64,000 bases of DNA from Rufibacter sp. LB8. GTDB taxonomy: Bacteria; Bacteroidota; Bacteroidia; Cytophagales; Hymenobacteraceae. The translations under genes and the position numbers were made by a program. The stretch spans positions 2,337,501-2,401,500 of the forward strand of contig NZ_JADALJ010000001.1 of assembly GCF_014876185.1 (NCBI RefSeq), written 5' to 3'. Of this stretch, positions 17,152 through 25,525 are shown piece by piece. The notes beneath the pieces are model-generated. The model worked only from the letters and a program-made list of their open reading frames with translations, was not told where the DNA came from and did not search any database. Within the stretch, counting starts at the first letter, position 1, and each line of letters begins with the position of its first letter.

Positions 17152-17189
17152 AAATCCCGATGGCTCACGTGAGAACCATCGGGATTTTT
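17152..17189 (-). terminator. Rho-independent terminator of purH
   Basis: AAAATCCCGATGGCTC / GAGAACCATCGGGATTTTT: a strong stem, T-run on the purH transcript side, 20 bp past the purH stop. Confidence 0.88.
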
Positions 17190-17208
17190 CAATTAATCAA
17201 ATCAGCTG

Positions 17209-18738
17209 CTAGTGCTTGAAATGACGCACGCCGGTCAAGACCATAGCCTGGTTGCGGGCGTTGCAGGCGTTGATAGAATCCTGGTCTTTGATGGAACCTC
17301 CTGGTTGTACTACAGCTGTGATACCCGCTTCGGCGGCAATCTCCACGCAGTCCGGGAATGGGAAAAACGCGTCTGAGGCCATCACGGCACCCTGCAAGTC
17401 AAACCCGAAGCTTCTGGCTTTCTCAATAGCCTGGCGCAGCGCATCTACGCGGGAGGTTTGGCCCACGCCGCTGGCAAGCAGTTGGTTTCCTCGGGCGAGC
17501 ACGATGGTATTGGACTTGGTGTGTTTGCAGACTTTCAGGGCAAATTCCAGACCTTCAATTTCTTCTGCAGAAGGAGCACGCTCGGTCACGGTTTTGAAAT
17601 CAGCGGCGGTCTCAGTGGCCAGGTCTTTGTCTTGCTCAATCACGCCGTTCAGCAATGTCTTGAATAATTTGGTGGGCAAGGCCACAGGTTTCTGCTGGAG
17701 CAAAATTCGGTTTTTCTTGCTTTTCAGAAGGTCCAGCGCGTCTTGGTCAAAGGCTGGGGCAATCAGAACCTCGAAGAAAAGTTTGTTCAGTTCTTCGGCG
17801 GTAGCTAAATCTACGGGGGTGTTGGTGATGATCACGCCGCCGAACGCCGAGACCGGATCGCAGGCCAAGGCGTTCACGTAAGCTTGGTGCAGGGAATCTG
17901 CCACGGCCACGCCGCAGGCATTGGTGTGCTTGAGAATGGCCACAGCGGGTTGAGCAGAAAACTCGGCCATCAGCAACACGGCGGCATCTACGTCTACCAG
18001 GTTGTTATAAGACAATTCCTTGCCATTCAGTTTGTCAAAAAGGGCGTCTAAATCTCCGTAGAAGGTGCCGTTCTGGTGCGGATTTTCGCCGTAGCGCAGG
18101 GTTTGGCTTTGGCGCTGGCTCTGCTTGAACGCGGGCGCGAGGTCCTGTTCCTGGCTCAGGTAATTGAAAATGTGCGTATCATAGTGCGACGAAATATCAA
18201 AGGCCTTCGCCGCGAACTTCTTGCGGTCGGTCAGGTCGGTGCTCCCGTCTTTGCTTTGGAGCAGTTCCACCACGTCACTGTACTGCTCGCGGGAAGACAC
18301 AATCATCACATCCTGGAAATTCTTGGCTGCGGCCCGTATAAGGGAAATTCCGCCGATATCGATTTTCTCAATCACATCTGCCTCTGCTGCCCCGGAAGAC
18401 ACGGTTTCCTCAAACGGGTACAGATCCACAATCACCAGATCAATGGCCGGAATCTGGAAATGGCGCAACTCCTGCTGGTCCTGCTCGTGGTTGCGGCGGT
18501 GCAGAATTCCCCCGAAAATCTTAGGGTGCAAGGTCTTCACGCGTCCGCCAAAAATTGACGGATAATCAGTCACGCTGTCCACGGCCACCACTTCGGCGCC
18601 CAGGCCTTCCAGAAACGTCTGCGTGCCGCCCGTGGAATAAAACGTGACGCCTTGTTTCTGCAGTTCGCGCACCAGCGGTTCCAGGCCGTCTTTGTAATAA
18701 ACTGAGATAAGGGCAGATTTGATTTTAACGGAATTCAT
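17209..18738 (-). CDS. purH: Bifunctional AICAR transformylase / IMP cyclohydrolase
   Basis: Catalyses the last two steps of IMP synthesis: formylation of AICAR with 10-formyl-THF, then ring closure. 509 residues. The N-terminal MGS-like IMPCH domain shows ALISVYYKDGLEPLVREL, FYSTGGTQTFLE and GRVKTLHPKIFGGIL; the AICARFT domain has ILKHTNACGVAVA with the catalytic Lys-His pair and ends GITAVVQPGGSIKDQDSI. purN lies 219 bp upstream on the same strand. Confidence 0.97.
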   Translation of the reverse strand: MNSVKIKSALISVYYKDGLEPLVRELQKQGVTFYSTGGTQTFLEGLGAEVVAVDSVTDYPSIFGGRVKTLHPKIFGGILHRRNHEQDQQELRHFQIPAIDLVIVDLYPFEETVSSGAAEADVIEKIDIGGISLIRAAAKNFQDVMIVSSREQYSDVVELLQSKDGSTDLTDRKKFAAKAFDISSHYDTHIFNYLSQEQDLAPAFKQSQRQSQTLRYGENPHQNGTFYGDLDALFDKLNGKELSYNNLVDVDAAVLLMAEFSAQPAVAILKHTNACGVAVADSLHQAYVNALACDPVSAFGGVIITNTPVDLATAEELNKLFFEVLIAPAFDQDALDLLKSKKNRILLQQKPVALPTKLFKTLLNGVIEQDKDLATETAADFKTVTERAPSAEEIEGLEFALKVCKHTKSNTIVLARGNQLLASGVGQTSRVDALRQAIEKARSFGFDLQGAVMASDAFFPFPDCVEIAAEAGITAVVQPGGSIKDQDSINACNARNQAMVLTGVRHFKH

Positions 18739-18957
18739 ATAAATACTGAAAATTGTATGTGAGTAGGAAAGTCAAAAAAGGGAAGGCTTCGCCGAAATAT
18801 AGGTGCAGCCAGGCAGCCACCAATTATTGAACGGTAACGTTTCTTACTTAGAGAAAAACGCAGGGAAAGCGGGCGAAAAAAAAGCGACAAGCGACACGGC
18901 AGCGGGTGCAAAAGCAGTTGAAAAGGCCGGGGCAGTCGCTTCATGTCTTGGTCTTGG

Positions 18958-19569
18958 TTAGGCGGCGGGCGTTTCAGGTTGGCAGGCGTCTGCCGTCAGC
19001 AGTTCTTCCACTATGCGGGGTAAATGCTGGTGTTCTAGCGTGAGCACGCGCGCGGCCAGGGTTTCACACGTGTCATCAGGTTGCACCGGGCAGCGTTCCT
19101 GGTAAATGGGCGCGCCTTCGTCATAGTGCTCGTTCACGTAATGGATGGTGATGCCGGTTTCGACTTCCTGCGCGTCAAGTACCGCCTGGTGCACGTGCTG
19201 CCCGTGCATGCCTTTGCCGCCAAACTTGGGGAGCAGACTTGGGTGAATGTTGATGATTTTGTTAGGGAACGCCTGCACAAACGCCGCGGGCAACAACCAC
19301 AGAAACCCGGCCAGTACAATTAAATCGGGTTCGTACGCTTCTACTTGCGCCTGTACTTCGCCGGCTTTTAGAGTAGCGCGGTCAAACACCGCCGTGGGCA
19401 CGCCATAGTTCTGGGCGCGTTGCAGCGCAAAAGCGTCTGGATTGTTAGAGAAAAGCGCCGAAATTTGAATGCGCGGGTGGTCTGCGAACTGCTCCAGCAA
19501 GCGCTGGGCATTACTTCCGGAGCCGGAAGCAAAGATGACGATGTTCTTTTTCTTGGAAGAGGTACCCAA
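18958..19569 (-). CDS. purN: Phosphoribosylglycinamide formyltransferase
   Basis: Transfers a formyl group from 10-formyl-THF to GAR in purine synthesis. 203 residues. The phosphate loop FASGSGSNAQRLLE, the catalytic INIHPSLLPKFGG block (Asn and His) and the Asp in VNEHYDEGAPIYQ are present. A TATATTTG box on the reverse strand at 19595-19602 is a plausible promoter, with palindrome copy 8 immediately behind it. The 219-bp gap to purH carries no convincing gene. Confidence 0.95.
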   Translation of the reverse strand: MGTSSKKKNIVIFASGSGSNAQRLLEQFADHPRIQISALFSNNPDAFALQRAQNYGVPTAVFDRATLKAGEVQAQVEAYEPDLIVLAGFLWLLPAAFVQAFPNKIINIHPSLLPKFGGKGMHGQHVHQAVLDAQEVETGITIHYVNEHYDEGAPIYQERCPVQPDDTCETLAARVLTLEHQHLPRIVEELLTADACQPETPAA

Positions 19570-19594
19570 AATGGCCGGTGCGTCAATGGAAGGG

Positions 19595-19602
19595 CAAATA
19601 TA
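19595..19602 (-). promoter_or_regulatory. Possible -7 box (TAnnTTTG) for purN
   Basis: Reads TATATTTG on the reverse strand, 26 bp before the purN ATG. It matches the Bacteroidota -7 consensus; no clear -33 element, because that position is occupied by palindrome copy 8. Confidence 0.4.
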
Positions 19603-19641
19603 GCGTTTTCGGGCTCATTTCCAGAAACGAGGGCAAAAACG
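19603..19641. repeat. Intergenic palindrome family, copy 8
   Basis: GCGTTTTCGGGCTCATTTCC / GAAACGAGGGCAAAAACG. Sits between the DUF488 stop (23 bp away) and the purN start (34 bp away), abutting the putative purN -7 box. Confidence 0.9.
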
Positions 19642-19663
19642 TGCTTTTTATTTGACGACCGAC

Positions 19664-20182
19664 TTACGGCTGCGGGTGCGTGGCCAGGTAGGCCGCAGTG
19701 AACGGATGCTCCACGGCAGTGTCTGGTTTCATGATATGCTGCACGTGCCAGCCTTGCTCCTTTAACACATCTGAAATTATAGCGCGGTGACACCGCCACC
19801 AAACCGCCTCTGAGCACATGTAGGCCACCCGTTTTTCTGAGGCCAACGCTTTCAAGTTCTCCAAGGCATTCTGGAATTCCGGCGTCGCGGTGTAATCGGC
19901 GTAGCCTCTGAATGAGTCGCTTCGCCAGATAGTATTGGTTGAATCTGGCTTAGGCTTTCTTCGGCCGCCTAACTCTAAAGCAGGTTGGTAGACTATGCCA
20001 ACTTCTGCCAGGGCTGTTTGCAGCGGCTCTATATTGAACTGCGGATATTTCTTGGAGCCCGGGTATCGCCTGACATCTACTAACACCTCAATCTGAAAAG
20101 ACAACAGAGCCGCCAGAAATTCTTCTATAGGGTGCGTAGAGTGCCCTACGGTCCAGATAGTAGATGATGAAATTGCTGCCAT
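19664..20182 (-). CDS. DUF488 domain-containing protein
   Basis: A 172-residue cytosolic protein of unknown biochemical role. The family pattern is clear: an N-terminal TVGHSTHPIEEFLALL-like start, VDVRRYPGSKKYPQFN, ELGGRRKPKPDS, and the signature CSEAVWWRCHRAIISDVL with its Cys, Glu and Cys-His-Arg residues. Those conserved residues suggest an active site, but I know of no established function. It lies upstream of purN with a palindrome copy between. Confidence 0.88.
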   Translation of the reverse strand: MAAISSSTIWTVGHSTHPIEEFLAALLSFQIEVLVDVRRYPGSKKYPQFNIEPLQTALAEVGIVYQPALELGGRRKPKPDSTNTIWRSDSFRGYADYTATPEFQNALENLKALASEKRVAYMCSEAVWWRCHRAIISDVLKEQGWHVQHIMKPDTAVEHPFTAAYLATHPQP

Positions 20183-20348
20183 ATGGTATATTTTCCCAGA
20201 AGTTGATGCAGGTGTCTGCCTTCGCCTTTAGTGGTACGAATGGGCTTTTTTGGTGTTGTCGCCTTTTTGCAGAATAGAAATTACCAAAAGAGATTACTAT
20301 TTCTTTGCAGCTCGAAATTTCAGCGAGAATTGCCCACTCCAAAACAGT

Positions 20349-20388
20349 GCGTTTTCGGGCTCATTTCTGAAAATGAGGCCTAAAACGG
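20349..20388. repeat. Intergenic palindrome family, copy 9
   Basis: GCGTTTTCGGGCTCATTTCTG / AAAATGAGGCCTAAAACGG, 7 bp beyond the stop of the TIGR03915-type gene (reverse strand). Confidence 0.9.
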
Positions 20389-20394
20389 AAAAGA

Positions 20395-21231
20395 CTACGC
20401 GCCCAACCTTGGCTGCGACCCGGGAATCTGTTTGTTCTGGATGGGTTGGTGCGCCTGCACGCGGGGCTTTTTCTCGGTGAGGTATTTCCAGTAGCGCTTG
20501 GGCATGTGGCGTTGGTGCAGCTTTATGTTTTTCCGCTCAGGAATGTTCACGTGGTCAAAATAGGCCTGCCAGAGTTGTTGGTACATAGGCTCCACCGATG
20601 TGAGAATCTCCGGGGCAAGTTGCCCTTTCCGCAGGCCCAAGGGTGTTTCTTCCAGGGCTACTATGTTCACGTGCTGCAAATCATAATAGGCCCCGTACTG
20701 CCGGCGCACGTCATAGATCAACCAGGGCTGGTCGGCGTAGCGTTTCTCAAAATGCGGCACCACCAGCGGCAACACATTGAAATCTGGACTGATGGGCGAC
20801 ACATACAACCCGTCTTGCGTGCGCTGAAACCTGATGAAAGCCTCCATACGGTGCTTCTCCCGGAACATCTGCTTGCCCACCTGCGCCATCTTCTGCACAT
20901 ACGGGTCCGCGAAATTCTCTTCTATGCCTTTCTGCTCGCTGCTGAACACCAACCGCACGAACTGGAAAATCAGCATTTCAAACCCCGGCTGTTCCCAGAG
21001 GTAGGCTTTATACACGTTTTCCCAAGCGGCTGTGGAGAGTTTCTTGCCCAGGCCTTCCCACACGCGGCGGGCTTTGTCTTCCTGGGTAGGCACAAAATGA
21101 TGCTCCGCGAAGATGCCGGGCGGCGCCTCCCCTTCTTTGCCTATCTGGCTGGGCCAGGCCTTCCGCTCAAATGCCTCAAACACCACCGTGAGCAATCCCT
21201 CAAAAGAACCGTCATAGGTGTAAAAGTGCAT
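20395..21231 (-). CDS. TIGR03915-type DNA metabolism protein (partner of the radical SAM repair protein)
   Basis: 278 residues starting MHFYTYDGSFEGLLTVVFEAF, the hallmark opening of the family I know as probable DNA metabolism protein / TIGR03915 (DUF4130). Its members are encoded next to a radical SAM protein and sometimes fused to a uracil-DNA-glycosylase-like domain. The block YDVRRQYGAYYDLQH and ENIKLHQRHMPKRYWKYLTEK are present. No UDG-like domain is fused here: the protein ends soon after in a Gln/Pro tail. An in-frame ATG 60 bp upstream exists but lies inside palindrome copy 10, so it is rejected. Confidence 0.88.
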   Translation of the reverse strand: MHFYTYDGSFEGLLTVVFEAFERKAWPSQIGKEGEAPPGIFAEHHFVPTQEDKARRVWEGLGKKLSTAAWENVYKAYLWEQPGFEMLIFQFVRLVFSSEQKGIEENFADPYVQKMAQVGKQMFREKHRMEAFIRFQRTQDGLYVSPISPDFNVLPLVVPHFEKRYADQPWLIYDVRRQYGAYYDLQHVNIVALEETPLGLRKGQLAPEILTSVEPMYQQLWQAYFDHVNIPERKNIKLHQRHMPKRYWKYLTEKKPRVQAHQPIQNKQIPGSQPRLGA

Positions 21232-21276
21232 AGCTGCGCGATATAGAATTAATGAAACTTCTGGGCAATCTTTTGC

Positions 21277-21315
21277 CGTTTTTGGGCTCATTTCTGAAAA
21301 CGAGGCCGAAAACGG
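21277..21315. repeat. Intergenic palindrome family, copy 10
   Basis: GCCGTTTTTGGGCTCATTTCTG / AAAACGAGGCCGAAAACGG. It lies 45 bp upstream of the DNA-metabolism gene and 14 bp past the small ORF; reading through it adds a false MSPKT-type N-terminus. Confidence 0.9.
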
Positions 21316-21329
21316 AAATCTAAGCTTGC

Positions 21330-21479
21330 CTAAGAAGCAATTCTGATGTGGGACAAACCGGCGTTAGCGGCGGCTTCCTGGCGCTGGGCCGACAGTTGGC
21401 GCAGATACGGCACCAAGGTGCTGAGCTTGCAACGAACAGACAAAGGTGCTACAGTTTGCGGAAGGGTGATGGATTGCAT
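21330..21479 (-). CDS. Possible 49-aa protein between the two DNA-repair genes
   Basis: A short open frame, MQSITLPQTVAPLSVRCKLS to AGLSHIRIAS, with an ATG at 21479. Codon composition is gene-like and it lies on the same strand between the radical SAM gene (stop 21548) and its partner (start 21231). I do not recognise it. It could equally be chance. Confidence 0.4.
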   Translation of the reverse strand: MQSITLPQTVAPLSVRCKLSTLVPYLRQLSAQRQEAAANAGLSHIRIAS

Positions 21480-21547
21480 GGTCTTATTGATTTGATAGTT
21501 AACAAGTTTTATCTGTTTTCTGTTTTTTCTGAAGTGCTTTTTCTGGG

Positions 21548-22813
21548 CTAGCTGGCCTGGCTGAACAAGTCCAGTTGGCTTCCCCATAGGCTGCCGCGGC
21601 TGCTCTTCTCCCCGAAAAGGATTCTTCTTCTGATGGTTTCTTCGTCCCATTCTCTCGTCTCCAAACTTCTGCCACCAGCGGTCATAAAATACTTCGCCCG
21701 TTTGAGCACTACCCCAATCTGGCGCAGATGCTCCCAGGTGAGGTGCGCAAAGCGGCGGGCCGCCACTATTTTCTGCGCAGATTTCAAACCCACGCCCGGA
21801 ATGCGCTTAATCATCTCCAGTTCAGCCGTGTTCACTTCAACCGGAAACAAATGCCGGTTGCGCAATGCCCAAGCTAACTTCGGGTCAATCTGTAAGTCCA
21901 GCTGTGGATTCTGCTCGTCCAGCAGTTCATGCACGTCAAAACCGTAGAGGCGCACCAACCAATCGGCCTGGTACAATCTGTTTTCCCTGATGATGGGCGG
22001 CGTACTGATGATGGGCAGGCGGTTATCGCCAGACACGGGCACGTAACCCGAATAATACACGCGCTTCAGGCTATAGTCTTTGTACAGGCCATCGGCGAGG
22101 GTCAGAATCTGGCGATCAGTTTCGGGCGTAGCGCCTACAATCAATTGCGTGCTTTGCCCGGCGGGCGCGAACTTGGGCGTAGATTTGAACAGCTTTTTAT
22201 CTTCTTTCACCAGCACCAGTTGGTCTTTGATGTTGCCCATGGGCGTGAGCACGTCTTTGAAGTTTTTCTCAGGGGCCAGGTGCTGCAGGCTCGCGTCAGA
22301 GGGCAACTCAATGTTCACGCTCAGGCGGTCGGCATACAGGCCGGCTTCCTGAATCAGTTCCTCAGAGGCGCCTGGTATGGTTTTAAGGTGGATGTACCCG
22401 TTGAAGTTGTGCTCCAGGCGCAGTTTCTTGGCCACGCGCACCAGGCGTTCCATAGTATAGTCGGCGTTCTTGAAAATGCCCGAGCTCAGGAACAGGCCTT
22501 CAATGTAGTTTCTGCGGTAGAAATTGATAGTTAAATCCACCACTTCCTGCACGGTAAAAGCGGCGCGTTTCACGTCATTACTCTTGCGCGATACGCAGTA
22601 GGCACAGTCAAAAATGCAGAAATTGGTGAGCAGAATCTTGAGCAGAGACACGCAGCGACCGTCCTCAGTGTAGCTGTGGCAAATGCCCATGCCCTCGGCG
22701 TTGCCCAGGCCTTTGTTCTCGTTTTTGCGTTTGCCGCCGCTAGAGGAACAAGACACGTCATACTTGGCAGAGTCTGCCAAAATACTTAGCTTTTCTATGA
22801 GAGTTGACTGCAT
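21548..22813 (-). CDS. Putative DNA modification/repair radical SAM protein (TIGR03916 type)
   Basis: About 421 residues. The radical SAM [4Fe-4S] motif is CIFDCAYC; the N-terminus has KYDVSCSSSGGKR and GICHSYTEDGRCVSLLKILLTNFC, and a helix-hairpin-helix near the C-terminus (IKRIPGVGLKSAQKIVAARR) suggests DNA contact. This architecture is the family linked to TIGR03915 proteins and UDG-like domains, thought to act in DNA modification or repair; the reaction is not known to me. The start at MQSTLIEKLSIL (22813) is chosen; an ATG 36 bp upstream is possible. Confidence 0.92.
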   Translation of the reverse strand: MQSTLIEKLSILADSAKYDVSCSSSGGKRKNENKGLGNAEGMGICHSYTEDGRCVSLLKILLTNFCIFDCAYCVSRKSNDVKRAAFTVQEVVDLTINFYRRNYIEGLFLSSGIFKNADYTMERLVRVAKKLRLEHNFNGYIHLKTIPGASEELIQEAGLYADRLSVNIELPSDASLQHLAPEKNFKDVLTPMGNIKDQLVLVKEDKKLFKSTPKFAPAGQSTQLIVGATPETDRQILTLADGLYKDYSLKRVYYSGYVPVSGDNRLPIISTPPIIRENRLYQADWLVRLYGFDVHELLDEQNPQLDLQIDPKLAWALRNRHLFPVEVNTAELEMIKRIPGVGLKSAQKIVAARRFAHLTWEHLRQIGVVLKRAKYFMTAGGRSLETREWDEETIRRRILFGEKSSRGSLWGSQLDLFSQAS

Positions 22814-22892
22814 TGGCTGTACACTATCTGGTTTTGAATGCGTTAGCAAGGTAGCACAGCCTGAACTAAAAAACTAATATATTTAGTATTTT

Positions 22893-22932
22893 TATCCACA
22901 GATTTACTAACAAAAATAGCATTTATCCACAT
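22893..22932. promoter_or_regulatory. Pair of perfect DnaA-box-like sites
   Basis: TTATCCACA occurs at 22893-22901 and again at 22924-22932, same orientation, 31 bp apart, in an AT-rich divergent promoter region. This matches the consensus DnaA box. No dnaA, dnaN or other origin gene is near, so a regulatory or titration site is likelier than oriC. Confidence 0.5.
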
Positions 22933-22983
22933 TCTCTTGAATCAGAAGTTTTTGCCGTATTTTTAAAGGATGGAGTTCAAGGC

Positions 22984-24894
22984 ATGGGGTCTTTGGTAGG
23001 CATGAATAGAAAGAAAAAGCGGCTGGCGCAATTGCTGTTGGCGTTGGTTTGCCTTTTGGGCAAGCTGGAAACCCATGCCCAGACAGACTCTACCCGCAGT
23101 GCCGCTCCCATTGCCGCCCCCGTGGTGAGCACGCCGCCAGACACCACAGATCCCAAACGCTTTCTGCAGTTCCTGCGGCGCATGAGTCAGCGCAAGACCA
23201 TTTTTGGCCGCGTAGTGCGGGCCATGATTGTCTTTAAGCCCCGGCAGGCCAACCAACCCATAGACGCCGAACTGCTCCCCGAGGCCTACGCCCAGCATAA
23301 TTACAAAATAGTCCGGAGCATTTATTACAAGCGGCTAGATGCGTTCGGGTTTTCTGTGACCGACACCATGCGCGTGCCAGACAACGTGGAGAAACTGGGG
23401 AACGGGTTGCACAGCCGCACCAAACGCGCCCGCATTAAAAACACGCTGCTTTTCAGGGAAGGAGAATTGCTGGAGCCGCTGGCTTTGTCTGAGTCTGAGC
23501 GTTTGCTAAGGCAGACAGCGTATATCTTAGACGCCCGCGTACTGGTCAATGACTCCACCTCCACGCAAGACAGCCTGGACATTACCGTCATCACCCGCGA
23601 TGTGTTCAGCATCAGTGGTTCCGGTTCCATGAGCAGTTCTGGCACCCGCTTGTCGCTCCGCGAAATCAATTTCATGGGCATGGGCCACCAGGTGCGCACT
23701 ACGTACCGGTTTGGGTTGAAAGAGCCGCAGACCTGGCAGTTCCAGGGGTCTTACTTTATTGAGAACTTGTCGCGCAGTTATATTTCGGCGGAGCTCTTTT
23801 ACCAGAACACCTATTACTACAACCAGCAGAGCCTTAGCCTGCGCCGCGATTTCTTCTCTACTTCCACCAAGTATGCGGGCGGCGCCTCGGTGGGCTGGTA
23901 CCAGACCATGCAACCAGATTATTACCTGCGTGACGAGGACCTGCCCGAAGGCTTTATCACGCACAGCCCCCTGGACTACAACATACAAGACGTCTGGCTG
24001 GGCCGCGCGTTCCAACTCAAATCCTATGACCTGTCACAGGACAATGCGGGGCAGTTTATCACCGCCATCAGGGCGCGCAGCGTGGCCTACACCCAGGGCA
24101 GCGGCCCCACCATTCAGAGCGCCCGTTTGTACCTGGCGGCGGTGGGCTACAGCTTCAGAAGATATTACAAAGATCAGTACTTGTTTGGGTTTGGTAGAAC
24201 CGAGGATATTCCGGCGGGTACCTTGCTGGCGTTCACGGCTGGGTTTGAAGACGGCTCCCTTAAAAACCGACCGTACGTAGGCGTGAAAGGCGCATTCGGG
24301 CAATACCGTCCGTCTTTTGGCTACTTGTACGGCGGCCTGGAATACGGCACCTACCGCTATGACAACAGGTGGGAACAAGGCGTGTTCACGGCAGAGGCTT
24401 TGTACTTTACGCCCTTGCACCGCATGAACAACTGGCTGTTGCGCCATTTTCTCTGGAACCGCACCAACATTGGCCTGCGTCGCCCAGACCTGCTGGCGCT
24501 CAATATTAACCAGGACGAAGGCATACGCGGGTTCAATTCGCCCACGGTGCGGGGCTACCGCAAATTTGTGCTCAACTATGAATCCAACCTGTTCACGCCG
24601 CTCACGCTGTTCGGGTTTAGGTTAGCGCTCATTGGCTTCGCCGATGTGGCCTGGCTTACCAACGTGAACGAACGTTCCCCTTTCAAAGAGAAACCGTACA
24701 CGGGCTTCGGCTTCGGGCTCCGTTTCCGGAACGAATACCTCACGTTCAACACCATTCAGTTTCTGCTGGGCTACTATCCCCGCCTCCCCGACGTGCCCGG
24801 CCAGCAGGACTTCAAGCTCTTCCAGACCACGCGGCGGTATTATGATTTCAATGACCTCCGGTTCACCCAGCCGTTGATTACCGAGTTCCGGTAG
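22984..24894 (+). CDS. Omp85/BamA-TamA-like outer membrane protein
   Basis: A 636-residue protein with a signal peptide after an N-terminal basic stretch (RLAQLLLALVCLLGKLETHAQ). A POTRA-like region (about 110-210, including LLFREGELLEPLALSESERLL and ILDARVLV) is followed by a long beta-strand-rich region ending in a barrel. GIRGFNSPTVRGYRKFVLNYE matches the conserved VRGY-containing L6-like segment of Omp85 proteins, and GFGFGLRFRNEYLTFNTIQF the terminal strands. Probably transports or inserts substrates at the outer membrane, but is too short for BamA itself. ATG at 22984 or 23002 (MNRKKKRLAQ) are both possible. Confidence 0.8.
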   Translation: MGSLVGMNRKKKRLAQLLLALVCLLGKLETHAQTDSTRSAAPIAAPVVSTPPDTTDPKRFLQFLRRMSQRKTIFGRVVRAMIVFKPRQANQPIDAELLPEAYAQHNYKIVRSIYYKRLDAFGFSVTDTMRVPDNVEKLGNGLHSRTKRARIKNTLLFREGELLEPLALSESERLLRQTAYILDARVLVNDSTSTQDSLDITVITRDVFSISGSGSMSSSGTRLSLREINFMGMGHQVRTTYRFGLKEPQTWQFQGSYFIENLSRSYISAELFYQNTYYYNQQSLSLRRDFFSTSTKYAGGASVGWYQTMQPDYYLRDEDLPEGFITHSPLDYNIQDVWLGRAFQLKSYDLSQDNAGQFITAIRARSVAYTQGSGPTIQSARLYLAAVGYSFRRYYKDQYLFGFGRTEDIPAGTLLAFTAGFEDGSLKNRPYVGVKGAFGQYRPSFGYLYGGLEYGTYRYDNRWEQGVFTAEALYFTPLHRMNNWLLRHFLWNRTNIGLRRPDLLALNINQDEGIRGFNSPTVRGYRKFVLNYESNLFTPLTLFGFRLALIGFADVAWLTNVNERSPFKEKPYTGFGFGLRFRNEYLTFNTIQFLLGYYPRLPDVPGQQDFKLFQTTRRYYDFNDLRFTQPLITEFR

Positions 24895-24897
24895 ATT

Positions 24898-24937
24898 CCC
24901 GTTTTCGGGCTCAATTTGGGAAATGAGGGCGAAAACA
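24898..24937. repeat. Intergenic palindrome family, copy 11
   Basis: CCCGTTTTCGGGCTCAATTTG / GGAAATGAGGGCGAAAACAG, starting 3 bp after the preceding stop codon. Confidence 0.88.
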
Positions 24938-24974
24938 GAAGTATTGTATGCGGCCTAGATCGCCTATTTACCTC

Positions 24975-25352
24975 TTATCTTATCGCTCCTAATCTAATAG
25001 CAATTTTAACTACCATTTCAGGTAAATCTACTTTTCTATACACGGTCGCTCCAGTTAAATATTGGTCACAATACAGACCTAATTCAGCATGCACAGTTTT
25101 TGCTAAAAAAAAAGGACTATAATTTACATTCTCAAGCATTGCAAGATGACAATTACTTTCTTCATCGATTACGCTAACCGGTAAGCATAATTCTGTTGCT
25201 AAAAATTTCAAGCCTTCATCTACTGTTTTACATTTATCATAAAGCATAAAATTCCCATTAAGATCGATATAAACTGTTTTATCATAATCTAAATATAGAA
25301 AAAACGACAGCTTTATATTGTCTACTGTTATATAAAATAATTCTTCTTTGTT
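24975..25352 (-). pseudogene. AT-rich orphan gene lacking a normal start codon
   Basis: The frame is open from 25352 to the stop at 24975. An ATG at 25247 gives 90 residues, but the frame upstream also looks coding (ELFYITVDNIKLSFFLYLDY, then DKTVYIDLNGNF) for about 35 more codons, without any ATG, GTG or TTG before a TGA at 25353-25355. Either a rare start is used or the 5' end is lost. The product is unrecognised: small, soluble, with no domain motif I know. Its composition is far more AT-rich than its neighbours, suggesting foreign origin, and palindrome copies 11 and 12 flank it. Confidence 0.5.
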
Positions 25353-25403
25353 TCAGTATATTAAATCGTAAAATGTATTAAAGTAGCTAATTATAACTCC
25401 GAC

Positions 25404-25442
25404 CCGTTTTTGCCCTCATTTCCAGAAACGAGCCCGAAAACG
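25404..25442. repeat. Intergenic palindrome family, copy 12
   Basis: CCCGTTTTTGCCCTCATTTCC / GAAACGAGCCCGAAAACGG, beyond the terminator of the metalloprotease gene. Confidence 0.9.
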
Positions 25443-25471
25443 GAAACTCAACCTTCGCAACCATACCAAAC

Positions 25472-25507
25472 AAAAAAGGCTACCTCCAAACAGAGGTAGC
25501 CTTTTCA
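25472..25507 (-). terminator. Rho-independent terminator of the metalloprotease gene
   Basis: AAAAAAGGCTACCTC / GAGGTAGCCTTTT stem, 19 bp past the stop on the reverse strand, with A/T runs on both sides, so it could also stop transcription from the other direction. Confidence 0.88.
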
Positions 25508-25525
25508 ATAAATGAATACTTAGAC

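Noticed and set aside
18735-18944. 69-codon open frame between purH and purN on the reverse strand
   Set aside because: Low-complexity Pro/Leu/Ser/Arg-rich translation (LPCRLSLFFRPLSLRFSLSK) with no convincing start context; most likely untranslated leader of purH.
22893-22932. oriC
   Set aside because: Only two DnaA boxes, no dnaA/dnaN/parAB neighbours and no further AT-rich unwinding region evident.
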